Shown: piece after piece, positions 1 to 6,789 of the stretch | How positions within the stretch are numbered: the stretch's first letter is position 1 | Layout: each line of letters begins with the position of its first letter | Assembly (NCBI GenBank): GCA_023432985.1 | Contig: JAEZEQ010000074.1 | Span: 1 to 29,265, forward strand | From: Bacteroidota bacterium | Lineage (GTDB): Bacteria > Bacteroidota > Bacteroidia > CAIKAF01 | Length of the DNA: 29,265 nt | Direction: 5' to 3' | Program-made: the position numbers and the translations under genes | Notes under the pieces: model-generated | What the model saw: only the letters and a program-made list of their open reading frames with translations | What the model was told of the DNA's origin: nothing | Database searches by the model: none

Positions 1-228
1 CGAATGATAAGGGAATCCGGCCAATTCTATTTCGGAGGCCGAACCATTGGCGCGGCGGGTGAGGGTAATACCCAATACCTTATGTGCACGCACGGCATCC
101 TCTCCAAAGGTTTCATAAAAATCGCCCACCCTGAATAATAAAACAGCATCCGGATATTTAGCCTTAATGCTATTGTATTGTTTCATTAATGGCGTTTCCG
201 AAGATTTATTAGCCGCACTTTTTCCCAT
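1..228 (-). CDS. mutS: DNA mismatch repair protein MutS, N-terminal part (cut by window edge)
   Basis: Read on the minus strand from an ATG at 228, this gives 76 residues running off the left edge. They match the start of the MutS mismatch-binding domain I: after a short Lys/Ser-rich lead comes TPLMKQYNSIKAKYPD, then the hallmark block LLFRVGDFYETFGEDA and further on GFPYHS. The Phe-x-Glu pair that stacks into the mismatch in MutS proteins would correspond to the FYE in this block (family knowledge). MutS binds mismatches after replication and recruits MutL. The start is supported by a -7 box ending four bases upstream. Only about a tenth of the usual length (about 860 residues) is visible, so ATPase motifs cannot be checked. 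Confidence 0.93.
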   Translation of the reverse strand, partial: MGKSAANKSSETPLMKQYNSIKAKYPDAVLLFRVGDFYETFGEDAVRAHKVLGITLTRRANGSASEIELAGFPYHS

Positions 229-232
229 CCTG

Positions 233-240
233 CAAATTTA
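233..240 (-). promoter_or_regulatory. Bacteroidota -7 box of mutS
   Basis: The minus strand reads TAAATTTG, an exact TAnnTTTG match, and then only CAGG before the mutS ATG. Transcription would begin at or next to the start codon, so the mRNA is probably leaderless. No clear -33 TTTG was found. Confidence 0.55.
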
Positions 241-402
241 TTATTTTCCTTCGGCTTTTGTCCCCTATTTTTCAACAATACACAGCGCAACTTTTTATCT
301 TCTCCTTTTTTTTATTTATTGTGAATAAACTACGCTATCTTAGGCTTGATCTCTGTATAATTGCTCCGCAAAATCTTTTTACCTTTACCAAAATTTCATA
401 AT

Positions 403-1182
403 ATGAATTACCAAAATATTTTTATTGAACAAAAAGGATCTGTAGCGTTTTTTACGATAAATCGCCCTGAGAAATTGAATGCTTTGAATAAGGCAACGAT
501 TAAGGAATTGAGTGAGGCTTTCTTGCAGGCTGATGCCGACCATTCGATTCGGGTTATCGTGCTCAGCGGAGCGGGTGAAAAAGCTTTTGTGGCAGGTGCG
601 GATATTTCGGAATTTGCCCATTTTAATGCCGAAGAAGGTAAAATGCTGGCTGCAGAAGGTCAACGCTTGCTCTTTGATGTGGTCGAAAATATGTCGAAAC
701 CGGTTATTGCTGCCGTAAATGGATTTGCATTGGGGGGCGGACTCGAACTGGCTATGAGTTGTCATATTCGTTTGGCTTCCGATAATGCCAAAATGGGATT
801 GCCCGAAGTGAGCCTCGGCGTTATTCCGGGTTATGGCGGAACGCAAAGATTGCCGCGGTTGATTGGCAGAGGAAGAGCCTCTCAATTGATCTGTACGGCC
901 GAAATGATTAATGCCGAAACGGCCGAAAAATGGGGTTTGGTCAACAAGGTTTGTCCCCAGGAAACACTTATGCAGGAAGCAACTGCTATGGCCGATAAAA
1001 TTGCACGCAATTCGCCCGCAGCCATCGTTCAGGCTTTGAAAGCTATTGATGCCGGATTCGCCGGGAAAGACGGATTTAAGGCCGAAATTGAAGCATTTGG
1101 AAATAGCTTCCAAACGGATGATTTTAAAGAAGGAACTACCGCTTTCCTCGAAAAAAGAAAACCCAATTTTAGCGGACTGTAA
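403..1182 (+). CDS. Enoyl-CoA hydratase/isomerase (crotonase family)
   Basis: This is a 259-residue crotonase, the usual length for enoyl-CoA or 3-hydroxybutyryl-CoA dehydratases, which hydrate trans-2-enoyl-CoA in fatty-acid or butanoate metabolism. The oxyanion-hole segment AGADI lies at 64-68 and GFALGGGLELAM at 107-118. Both catalytic glutamates of classical hydratases are present, Glu115 (GGGLELAM) and Glu135 (GLPEV). IPGYGGTQRLPR follows at 141-152. The ATG at 403 is preferred over the upstream TTG at 361 because the family N-terminus begins MNYQNIFIEQKG. A near-consensus box TACCTTTA at 380-387 could be the promoter. The flippase gene follows after 17 bases. The chain-length preference cannot be told from sequence. 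Confidence 0.92.
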   Translation: MNYQNIFIEQKGSVAFFTINRPEKLNALNKATIKELSEAFLQADADHSIRVIVLSGAGEKAFVAGADISEFAHFNAEEGKMLAAEGQRLLFDVVENMSKPVIAAVNGFALGGGLELAMSCHIRLASDNAKMGLPEVSLGVIPGYGGTQRLPRLIGRGRASQLICTAEMINAETAEKWGLVNKVCPQETLMQEATAMADKIARNSPAAIVQALKAIDAGFAGKDGFKAEIEAFGNSFQTDDFKEGTTAFLEKRKPNFSGL

Positions 1183-1199
1183 TCCGCCAATTGTCAGGA

Positions 1200-2714
1200 A
1201 TGAGCAGACTGAAACAATTAGCCGGACAAACGGCAATTTATGGAGTAACAAGCATTTTGGGGCGTTTGATAAATTATTTGTTAACCCCTATTCTCACCTC
1301 CATTTTTTTGCCCGATCTGCTAGGCGTGCAATCTGTTTTTTATTCCTATATAGCCATTTTTATCGCTATTATCAGCTTTGGAATGGAAACGGCTTTGTTC
1401 CGCTTTTCTAATCTCGAAAATGCCGATAAAAACAAGGTTTTTGCCACCGCACAAAGCTTTGTGTCTTTTATGGCTATAGGCTTTTTTCTGATTTGTATTC
1501 TGTTTACTTCGCCCATAGCCACCGCCTTCGGATACCCGGATCGTGTGCAGTTTGTATATTATTTTGCTTTTATTGTACTCCTCGATTCCTTGAGCTCTGT
1601 GCCATTGGCCAAATTGAGGGAAATGAATAAACCCGGTCGCTTCGCATTTATTAATGTGTTGAATATTGTGCTCAATTTTGCCCTGGTTATTTTTTTCCTG
1701 GTCTATTGCCGATCTACATACATCAATAAAGGCCCGGAAGCCCTGGGTATTTTCCAAAATATCTACAATCACGAAATCGGAATCGGTTATGTGTTTATTG
1801 CTAATATTATCGCCAGCACGATCAAATTTCTGATGCTGAGTCCCCTCATCCTCAAATTTGGATTTATTGCCGATAAATCACTGCTGAAACAAATGCTGCG
1901 CTACACCACACCACTCGCAGTCGGAGCCCTGGCTTATATTATCAACGAAAAAGCCGATATTATTTTCCTGAAACAATTGCTCCCAAAAGATCTGGGCGAC
2001 CTGGAAGCAGGAATTTATGGAGCTAATTATAAATTGGCCATTTTGCTCACTATTTTTATTCAGGCTTTTCGTTATGCAGCCGAACCTTTTTTCTTTAGTC
2101 TCTACGGAGATAAAAATATGCCCGAAACACTCTCTAGAGTAATGGATTATTTTGTGTGGTTTTGTCTCGCCGTTTTCCTCGTGGTAGCATTGTATGTCGA
2201 TGTGTTTAAATGGATCTTTTTACGTAAACCCGAATATTGGGTCGGACTCGATATAGTGCCGATTTTATTGCTCGCAAATATGTATAATGGAATCTATCAG
2301 AACCTGAGTATTTGGTATAAATTAAGCGGCAAAACTATGTTTGGTATGTATTTCTCTATAGTGGGAGCCTTGCTGACGATTGGACTGAATGTGGCTCTTA
2401 TTCCCCATTTCGGATTTAGAGGCTCGGCCTGGGCTACCTTGGTCTGCTATGTGTGTATTGCGATTATTTCGTATTGGGTCGGACAAAAATTTTATCCCAT
2501 TCCCTATAAGGTGAAACGTATACATGGCTATATTCTGGCTTGTGTGGCCTTTTACGGAATTACACGTTTTATCCCCGCCGACAGGCCCTTATTATATTAT
2601 TTTATTGCCACAAGTGGAATTGTTTTTTACCTCTTTTGGCTGTTTAAAAATGAGAAATCTATTAATGCTATCGGAAATGCAATCTTGAAAAAATATGGAA
2701 ATAGAAATCGTTAA
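1200..2714 (+). CDS. Wzx-like polysaccharide/lipid-linked oligosaccharide flippase
   Basis: A 504-residue, very hydrophobic protein with about 12-14 predicted membrane segments. The N-terminus (SRLKQLAGQTAIYGVTSILG, then LLTPILTSIFLP) is typical of the MATE-like oligosaccharide flippase (MOP) superfamily that flips undecaprenyl-linked sugars across the inner membrane. The conserved Leu-Gly-x-Tyr/Phe-rich first helices and the ETALFRF motif at the end of helix 3 are seen. An in-frame TTG at 1191 is possible, but the ATG at 1200 is preferred. The 3' end overlaps dut by 20 bases, so the two are co-translated. The substrate is unknown. It lies far from the polysaccharide cluster at the window's right end, and I would not assume they cooperate. 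Confidence 0.85.
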   Translation: MSRLKQLAGQTAIYGVTSILGRLINYLLTPILTSIFLPDLLGVQSVFYSYIAIFIAIISFGMETALFRFSNLENADKNKVFATAQSFVSFMAIGFFLICILFTSPIATAFGYPDRVQFVYYFAFIVLLDSLSSVPLAKLREMNKPGRFAFINVLNIVLNFALVIFFLVYCRSTYINKGPEALGIFQNIYNHEIGIGYVFIANIIASTIKFLMLSPLILKFGFIADKSLLKQMLRYTTPLAVGALAYIINEKADIIFLKQLLPKDLGDLEAGIYGANYKLAILLTIFIQAFRYAAEPFFFSLYGDKNMPETLSRVMDYFVWFCLAVFLVVALYVDVFKWIFLRKPEYWVGLDIVPILLLANMYNGIYQNLSIWYKLSGKTMFGMYFSIVGALLTIGLNVALIPHFGFRGSAWATLVCYVCIAIISYWVGQKFYPIPYKVKRIHGYILACVAFYGITRFIPADRPLLYYFIATSGIVFYLFWLFKNEKSINAIGNAILKKYGNRNR

Positions 2715-3126
2715 TGTATCGGAAAATGAACTCCCCTTCTATGCTACACCACAAGCCGCGGGGATGGACCTGAAAGCGAATATAGATTCGGTGTGGACTT
2801 TGCAACCTATGGAACGAAAACTGATTCCGACAGGACTGAAAATTCAATTGCCTGAAGGCTGCGAAGCACAAGTAAGACCCCGTAGCGGATTGGCTCTAAA
2901 GCACGGAATTACCGTATTGAATGCCCCCGGAACTATTGATGCCGATTATAGAGGTGAAATTGGTGTGATTCTGATTAACCTCGGACAAGAACCCTTCGAA
3001 ATTCAACCCGGTGAAAGGATTGCTCAACTCGTTATAGCCCGTTACGAAAAAGCAGAGTGGAAAGAGGTGGAATTACTCAATGAAACAAATAGAGGCGCAG
3101 GCGGATTCGGAAGTACGGGAAAATAA
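2695..3126 (+). CDS. dut: dUTP diphosphatase (trimeric dUTPase)
   Basis: A 143-residue homotrimeric dUTPase that hydrolyses dUTP to dUMP and pyrophosphate, keeping uracil out of DNA and supplying dUMP for thymidylate synthesis. All five family motifs appear in order: AAGMDL (21-26, metal-binding Asp25), RPRSGLA (61-67), GTIDADYRGE (79-88, catalytic Asp and uracil-binding Tyr), PGERIAQL (105-112) and RGAGGFGSTG (133-142, the flexible lid with stacking Phe). Full length. The start overlaps the flippase gene by 20 bases, so translation is probably coupled. Confidence 0.97.
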   Translation: MEIEIVNVSENELPFYATPQAAGMDLKANIDSVWTLQPMERKLIPTGLKIQLPEGCEAQVRPRSGLALKHGITVLNAPGTIDADYRGEIGVILINLGQEPFEIQPGERIAQLVIARYEKAEWKEVELLNETNRGAGGFGSTGK

Positions 3127-3138
3127 CCGCTTTTTTGT

Positions 3139-3146
3139 TATATTTG
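3139..3146 (+). promoter_or_regulatory. -7 box of the AraC-type regulator gene
   Basis: TATATTTG matches TAnnTTTG exactly and ends six bases before the ATG at 3153, predicting a leaderless or near-leaderless transcript. It also suggests the regulator is transcribed separately from the dut operon. Confidence 0.5.
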
Positions 3147-3152
3147 TGTATT

Positions 3153-3968
3153 ATGTTTTCTCATGTTTACCTTCCTTCGCCTCCATTGAAAAAAATGGTT
3201 TCCTTCTTCTGGCATGTGGAAATGGATTTTAAAGGGCATGTGCATCGCGAATTTCCGACAAGGATTTTTCAAGGAATGGCCTTTAGTTTCAGTAAGATTG
3301 TTGAAGAACAAACATGGGCAAATACGAAGGTCGAACTCAGTTCGCACGGCTATTTGTTCGGACAAGCCCAACAATACAGAGAAGGGTCTATGCAGCTCTC
3401 AGGGGTAAGCGAACTGGTAGGCGTTGCTTTTACACCCACCGGCCTACGCACGCTCACCGGCATGCATATGCTCGGGATGACAGATAACTTTGTGCATGCA
3501 AATGAAATTTGGGGAAAAGAAGCGGATTTACTCATAGAACAAATGTATCATCAACCGAATCCCGCCAGGAAAATTAAAGTTCTTGAAGCTTTTTTAAAGC
3601 AAAAAATGTCTAAACCCCTCCGAAACGCAGAAGAAAATCGCATCGATTTGGTGCAACATGGGGTGGATTTTATACGAAAACATAATGGAATTACTTCCCT
3701 GCAAGAAATAGCCGATTCTTTGTTCGTTACTCCCAAAACACTCGAAAGAGCCTTTAATGAAAATATAGGTATAGGCCCGAAATTGTTTGCCGATATTCAA
3801 CGCTTTGAATATGCCCAAAAACTATTGCAAGTCAATAATCTGCCCGACCTCACTCAAATTGCCCTCAATTGCGGTTATTATGATAACTCGCATATGGTTC
3901 GTCATTTTAAAAAATTCGCCGGGAAATCACCCAAGAATTTTATCGGTAATGCAACCCCCACTTTCTGA
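3153..3968 (+). CDS. AraC-family transcriptional regulator
   Basis: A 271-residue regulator. The N-terminal half (about 1-150) resembles the DUF6597-type sensor domain found in many Bacteroidota AraC proteins (MFSHVYLPSPPLKKMVSFFW, then EFPTRIFQGMAFSF). The C-terminal 95 residues form an HTH_18 DNA-binding domain: helix-turn-helix one is SLQEIADSLFVTPKTLERAF and the signature region is LTQIALNCGYYDNSHMVRHFKKFAGKSPKNF-like. The upstream TTG at 3135 was passed over for the ATG at 3153, which lies just behind a -7 box. The ligand and target genes are unknown. The downstream DUF2071 gene is 330 bases away and not clearly linked. Confidence 0.88.
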   Translation: MFSHVYLPSPPLKKMVSFFWHVEMDFKGHVHREFPTRIFQGMAFSFSKIVEEQTWANTKVELSSHGYLFGQAQQYREGSMQLSGVSELVGVAFTPTGLRTLTGMHMLGMTDNFVHANEIWGKEADLLIEQMYHQPNPARKIKVLEAFLKQKMSKPLRNAEENRIDLVQHGVDFIRKHNGITSLQEIADSLFVTPKTLERAFNENIGIGPKLFADIQRFEYAQKLLQVNNLPDLTQIALNCGYYDNSHMVRHFKKFAGKSPKNFIGNATPTF

Positions 3969-4036
3969 TTGATATAGCATCTGTTATCCCAAATACTTTT
4001 GTCTTTTTTTTCCTATTTTCTGTTTTGCTTTTGACC

Positions 4037-4044
4037 TACTTTTG
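4037..4044 (+). promoter_or_regulatory. Candidate promoter -7 box
   Basis: TACTTTTG is an exact TAnnTTTG match and sits about 55 bases ahead of a strong terminator with no real gene between them. The same decamer occurs 43 bases upstream. No -33 TTTG lies at the expected 19-21-base spacing. Confidence 0.4.
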
Positions 4045-4049
4045 TCATG

Positions 4050-4129
4050 CAAATGAAAATATCCCCCCGTATTTTCTTGCCCAATTGAACCAATCCTGCG
4101 TATGAGTTATTGCTCATACGCTTTTTTTT
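4050..4129 (+). ncRNA. Candidate small RNA (about 80 nt)
   Basis: A -7 box at 4037-4044 would start transcription near 4050, and an intrinsic terminator ends at 4129. The interval holds no convincing gene, so the product would be an RNA of about 80 nt ending in a 9-bp hairpin. The 5' boundary is inferred. It resembles no RNA family I recognise. Alternatively, the terminator simply ends araC readthrough and the box is chance. Confidence 0.35.
4098..4129 (+). terminator. Intrinsic terminator
   Basis: Stem GCGTATGAG (4098-4106) pairs perfectly with CTCATACGC (4113-4121) over a six-base loop and is followed by eight T. It ends transcription from the AraC-type gene or from the candidate small RNA. 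Confidence 0.85.
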
Positions 4130-4300
4130 ATCTTATCTGTATGCATTGCTAATCCGCAGTTTTATTCAGGATTTTCTGTTCGGTTTTATTTAAAAATGTA
4201 GACACTCTTCGGCAAGAATACATACCTTTATTGCCATATAGATCGCATATCCTTCCTTTAAGAAAATAGAGTAAACAAACTGCCTAATGACCTTTTATCC

Positions 4301-5029
4301 ATGCCTCAAATTGAAGAAATATTAAACGACACAGCTCATAGACCCTATCCAATGCCAAAGGGTATGTGGGCCTATTATCAAGAGTGGAATAGAGCCTTGT
4401 TTCTGCACTGGATTATTCCCGAGGAACAAATACGAAAACATGTGCCCCAAGATTTAATTATTGATAGCCTCGATGGCAATTGCTATGTTTCTTTGGTAGC
4501 ATTTACTATGGAGAAAATCAGGCCCCGATTTTTGCCGGCTGTGACTTTTCTTTCTGATTTTGACGAAATAAATGTGCGCACTTATATTCGCAACGACGAA
4601 AAACCCGGTGTGTATTTTTTGAATATTGAAGCCGGTAAATTCCTCTCCACCTTTGTTGCGAAAGCTATATCGGGATTGCCCTACGAAAAAGCGAACATGC
4701 ATCGCAAGCACAATTCTTTTTTCTCCGAAAATGAAAATAAAGGCTTCGGCCTGGATGCAGAATATGAAGTCGGACAATTCTTAAATGAAAAATCGGAACT
4801 TGATAAATGGCTGACGGAACGATATTGTTTATATTTGGAAAAAGGGAATAAACTCTACCGATACGATATTCAGCATAAAGAATGGGATTTGAATAGGGTA
4901 CAATTTAAAAACTTGCATGTGAACTATAAATTGGGCGAAATGCGCCTTAATGTCGGACAAATTCATAGTCAGCACTATTCAGAAGGCGTGAAAGTGGTCG
5001 CCTGGAAGCGTTGTGAGCTGAATGAGTAA
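4301..5029 (+). CDS. YqjF/DUF2071 family protein
   Basis: This 242-residue protein has the hallmarks of DUF2071 (B. subtilis YqjF). The early motif reads WNRALFLHWIIPEEQIRKHVP, in which a Trp-rich strand leads to a proline-terminated loop. The middle carries FDEINVRTYIRNDEKPGVYFLNIEAG, followed by GLPYEKANM. These proteins have an acetoacetate-decarboxylase-like fold. No enzymatic activity has been settled for most of them, so I give none. It is predicted to be cytosolic, with no signal peptide. The start is the first ATG in frame, and there is no close co-directional partner. Confidence 0.85.
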   Translation: MPQIEEILNDTAHRPYPMPKGMWAYYQEWNRALFLHWIIPEEQIRKHVPQDLIIDSLDGNCYVSLVAFTMEKIRPRFLPAVTFLSDFDEINVRTYIRNDEKPGVYFLNIEAGKFLSTFVAKAISGLPYEKANMHRKHNSFFSENENKGFGLDAEYEVGQFLNEKSELDKWLTERYCLYLEKGNKLYRYDIQHKEWDLNRVQFKNLHVNYKLGEMRLNVGQIHSQHYSEGVKVVAWKRCELNE

Positions 5030-5157
5030 TCAAGACTCTAAATCATATTGCCATATTGTATACATTTGCAATCTAAACTATTTCTATATTTTTATAAATA
5101 TTCCCTCAACCTAACGATAAAAAGGACAGTCTTGTTGTCGTGTTTTTTTACCCGAAA

Positions 5158-5727
5158 ATGTTGATTATGATGAGAAAAATGAATTATGTATTCCTTATAT
5201 TGATTTTTGTTCTGATTGGATGTCAGCCCAAATCGACCGACTCCATAATATCAAATCTTGATTCGATTAGTACCACGCAGACCTTGCCTGTTCCTTCGGA
5301 AGAATACGACGAATACGGCGAATCGCTCGACTACGATTATGCTAACTATTTTATTGTTGTGGCCGATACGGCTACCGACTATTTTTTGCTTCACAGGATA
5401 ATGTTCGAATTGAACAGACAATGGCAAATACCCATCGATACTATGGGCCGCTTTTTTAATGTGTCTAAAAACCTGATTGCCCTACCGGATGATGATGAAG
5501 ATGAAATTTATGCGGGCGATTATTTCCCGAGACGTTTCCCTTCAGAACATCTTAGTATTGAGTATATGGATTTTTACCGGGGGCATTCGGGAGATAAAAT
5601 GATGGCTTTGATAAGTGGGATTTACGAATCGGAAAAAAGTGCGGATAGTGCGCTGTTTGTTTTACAAAAGTCATATCAAAACGCGTTTAAAATCAGCTCA
5701 GAAGTTTACATAGGTTGTATGCATTGA
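5158..5727 (+). CDS. Lipoprotein of unknown function
   Basis: 189 residues with a type II signal peptide: a short basic stretch (MMRKMN), a hydrophobic core and the lipobox LIGC with the acylated Cys at residue 22, so a mature protein anchored in the envelope is expected. After a Ser/Thr-rich linker and an acidic Tyr-rich stretch (EEYDEYGESLDYDYANY) comes a compact domain with IPIDTMGR, an acidic loop (PDDDEDEIYAGDYFPRRFPSE) and a C-terminal half with MMALISGIYESEKSADSA. That last part superficially resembles SPOR-like or SRPBCC-like alternation but is not assignable. Starts at 5140 (GTG), 5167 or 5170 are also possible; 5170 would place the lipobox Cys at residue 18. Function unknown. Confidence 0.75.
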   Translation: MLIMMRKMNYVFLILIFVLIGCQPKSTDSIISNLDSISTTQTLPVPSEEYDEYGESLDYDYANYFIVVADTATDYFLLHRIMFELNRQWQIPIDTMGRFFNVSKNLIALPDDDEDEIYAGDYFPRRFPSEHLSIEYMDFYRGHSGDKMMALISGIYESEKSADSALFVLQKSYQNAFKISSEVYIGCMH

Positions 5728-5866
5728 TGCTTGTTGATCGGCCCCCAAACCCATTTTAAATGGCATTTTGGATTGGAAAAAATGTGTCTGATAATACACA
5801 ATAATAGAGGGCTGGGTTAGGCCTGCGGCCTGGACCAGTAATGGGTGTTAAGACCCAACGCAAAAA

Positions 5867-5894
5867 GTCCATACTGCGTATGGTCTTTTTTTTT
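5867..5894 (+). terminator. Terminator-like hairpin in repeat copy 1
   Basis: Stem CCATAC (5869-5874), loop TGC, stem GTATGG (5878-5883), then TC and nine T. It can end transcription coming from the lipoprotein gene. Confidence 0.65.
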
Positions 5895-5938
5895 ATGCAA
5901 TCATTTCACTCAAGCAGAGCTTGGCTCATGATATGCAT

Positions 5939-5968
5939 AAAAAAAAGCCGCTTAACAGCGGCTTTTTT
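5939..5968. terminator. Bidirectional terminator hairpin in repeat copy 1
   Basis: GCCGCT (5947-5952) pairs with AGCGGC (5957-5962) over TAAC. Eight A precede and six T follow, so it can act in both directions. Confidence 0.65.
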
Positions 5969-6037
5969 CGTTGTAGCGAGGGCTGGATTAGGCCTGCGGC
6001 CTGGACCAGAAATAGGTGTTAAGACCCAACGCAAAAA

Positions 6038-6065
6038 GTCCATACTGCGTATGGTCTTTTTTTTT
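6038..6065 (+). terminator. Terminator-like hairpin in repeat copy 2
   Basis: This is the same CCATAC-TGC-GTATGG stem as in copy 1 (6040-6054), followed by TC and nine T. Confidence 0.6.
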
Positions 6066-6109
6066 ATGCAATCATTTCACTCAAGCAGAGCTTGGCTCAT
6101 GATATGCAT

Positions 6110-6140
6110 AAAAAAAAAGCCGCTTAAAAGCGGCTTTTTT
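6110..6140 (-). terminator. Terminator of tRNA-fMet
   Basis: Reading on the minus strand away from the tRNA, a GCCGCTT/AAGCGGC stem (6119-6134) begins 12 bases after the tRNA end and is followed by a run of nine T (A on the plus strand, 6110-6118). Six T on the plus strand side make it usable in both directions. Confidence 0.8.
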
Positions 6141-6145
6141 CGTTG

Positions 6146-6218
6146 TAGCGAGGGCTGGACTCGAACCAGCGGCCTTCGGGTTATGAGCCCGACGAGATAC
6201 CAGCTTCTCCACCTCGCA
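6146..6218 (-). tRNA. Initiator tRNA-fMet (CAT)
   Basis: The minus strand folds as a cloverleaf of 73 nt without an encoded CCA. The acceptor is TGCGAGG/CCTCGC, with a T1:T72 mismatch as expected of an initiator. The anticodon CAT (plus-strand 6183-6185) sits on a stem of three G:C pairs (GGGCTCATAACCC), the initiator hallmark. The T-arm is CTGG-TTCGAGT-CCAG. The unpaired 1:72 position and the GGG/CCC anticodon stem make this the formyl-methionine initiator rather than an elongator. It has its own promoter and terminator. Confidence 0.95.
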
Positions 6219-6231
6219 GTGTTTTGGACTG

Positions 6232-6262
6232 CAAATGTACAAAAAATATGAACATGTCCAAA
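6232..6262 (-). promoter_or_regulatory. Promoter of tRNA-fMet
   Basis: On the minus strand TTTG (6262-6259) is followed after exactly 19 bases by TACATTTG (6239-6232), a full match to the Bacteroidota consensus TTTG-N19-TAnnTTTG. The mature tRNA starts 13 bases downstream. It is the best promoter in the window. Confidence 0.8.
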
Positions 6263-6365
6263 TTATGGTCGGAGAATTCGCCTCTTTTTTCCGAAATTAA
6301 TATGTTTGTTTCAGATTGTGAGCTATTTTTCTACGCTCTATTTTTTATTAAACCCTAAGTCCTGC

Positions 6366-6373
6366 TATCTTTG
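6366..6373 (+). promoter_or_regulatory. -7 box of the BtrH/ABC operon
   Basis: TATCTTTG, an exact TAnnTTTG match, lies 17 bases before the ATG at 6391. No clear -33 TTTG is seen. It would drive the five-gene operon that follows. Confidence 0.55.
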
Positions 6374-6390
6374 CCCTAAATTAGACCCCA

Positions 6391-6786
6391 ATGAAAGAAA
6401 AAGACGTACCACAAGACGACGGCATGCTACAGGGTAAAACCCGTGATTTGTATTACGTGCTCGACGAAAATGGGAATTATGTCCCTGCACTCAGTACGGG
6501 CTGGGAACCCAAAAATATTGTGCTTCAACAAGCTTGGGAAATAATCGATGAGTCCATTCAGGAAACTAAAAACAAAGTGCTCCAAAATCAGGCTTCCCCG
6601 CTGCTCTATCATATGGAATGCAAACAGATGGATTTGAAACTATTGTCTAAGTATAGCGGTATTCCTAAACACACCATCAAAAATCACCTGAAACCAATGG
6701 GCCTCGATAAGGCCTCGGATGCCGAACTGGATGCGTATGCCGAAGCATTGGGCATGGATAAAAATAAGCTTAATACGATAGACTAA
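6391..6786 (+). CDS. Small protein with HTH-like C-terminus, first gene of the BtrH/ABC operon
   Basis: 131 residues, no signal peptide, no membrane segment. The first 50 residues are a polar lead with YYVLDENGNYVPALSTGWEPKN. Residues 50-75 are a likely amphipathic helix rich in Gln and Glu. Residues 80-127 look like a small helical DNA-binding fold: MDLKLLSKYSGIPKHTIKNH has the spacing of a helix-turn-helix, followed by LDAYAEALGM. It could be a regulator or an adaptor for the acyltransferase that starts three bases after its stop. I do not recognise a named family, and the HTH call is by pattern only. Confidence 0.7.
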   Translation: MKEKDVPQDDGMLQGKTRDLYYVLDENGNYVPALSTGWEPKNIVLQQAWEIIDESIQETKNKVLQNQASPLLYHMECKQMDLKLLSKYSGIPKHTIKNHLKPMGLDKASDAELDAYAEALGMDKNKLNTID

Positions 6787-6789
6787 GGC

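Larger units (their letters stand above)
3969..4300. other. Intergenic region, 332 bp
   Basis: This AT-rich gap between the AraC-type gene and the yqjF-like gene contains two identical decamers TACTTTTGTC, at 3994 and 4037, both containing a TAnnTTTG match. It also has a strong intrinsic terminator at 4098-4129. A 13-codon ORF (ATG at 4046) between the second box and the terminator has no recognisable product. From 4130 to 4300 I see only AT-rich DNA and a weak box (TACCTTTA near 4226). Confidence 0.6.
5807..5977. repeat. Tandem repeat unit, copy 1 (171 bp)
   Basis: Begins GAGGGCTGG, the same bases as the tRNA-fMet 3' end, and continues with a GC-rich block (GGCCTGCGGCCTGGACCAG). A shared segment with three hairpins follows: a terminator-like CCATAC/GTATGG stem with nine T, a bulged stem TATGCAATCAT/ATGATATGCATA (5894-5939) enclosing GAGC-TTG-GCTC, and GCCGCT/AGCGGC flanked by A and T runs. 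It is nearly identical to copy 2. The spacing of the GAGGGCTGG starts is 171 bases. Confidence 0.9.
5978..6149. repeat. Tandem repeat unit, copy 2 (172 bp)
   Basis: A direct repeat of copy 1 with about six base changes or small indels, mainly in the CCAGTAATGGG stretch, the A run and the last hairpin loop. It runs straight into the 3' end of the tRNA gene, whose GAGGGCTGGA starts the third occurrence of the motif at 6150. The near-identity suggests a recent duplication. Confidence 0.9.

Noticed and set aside
385..1251. 288-codon antisense frame across the enoyl-CoA hydratase gene
   Set aside because: A shadow of a conserved gene, with no family motif and a skewed Phe/Ser-rich composition.
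5807..6149. Possible CRISPR array or integron attC array
   Set aside because: Only two adjacent units without spacers, no cas genes, and no attC core pairing. Tandem duplication explains it.
5841..6251. 136-codon open frame with an internal duplicated stretch
   Set aside because: It is the translation of the tandem repeats and of the antisense of tRNA-fMet. The apparent protein repeat only mirrors the DNA repeat.
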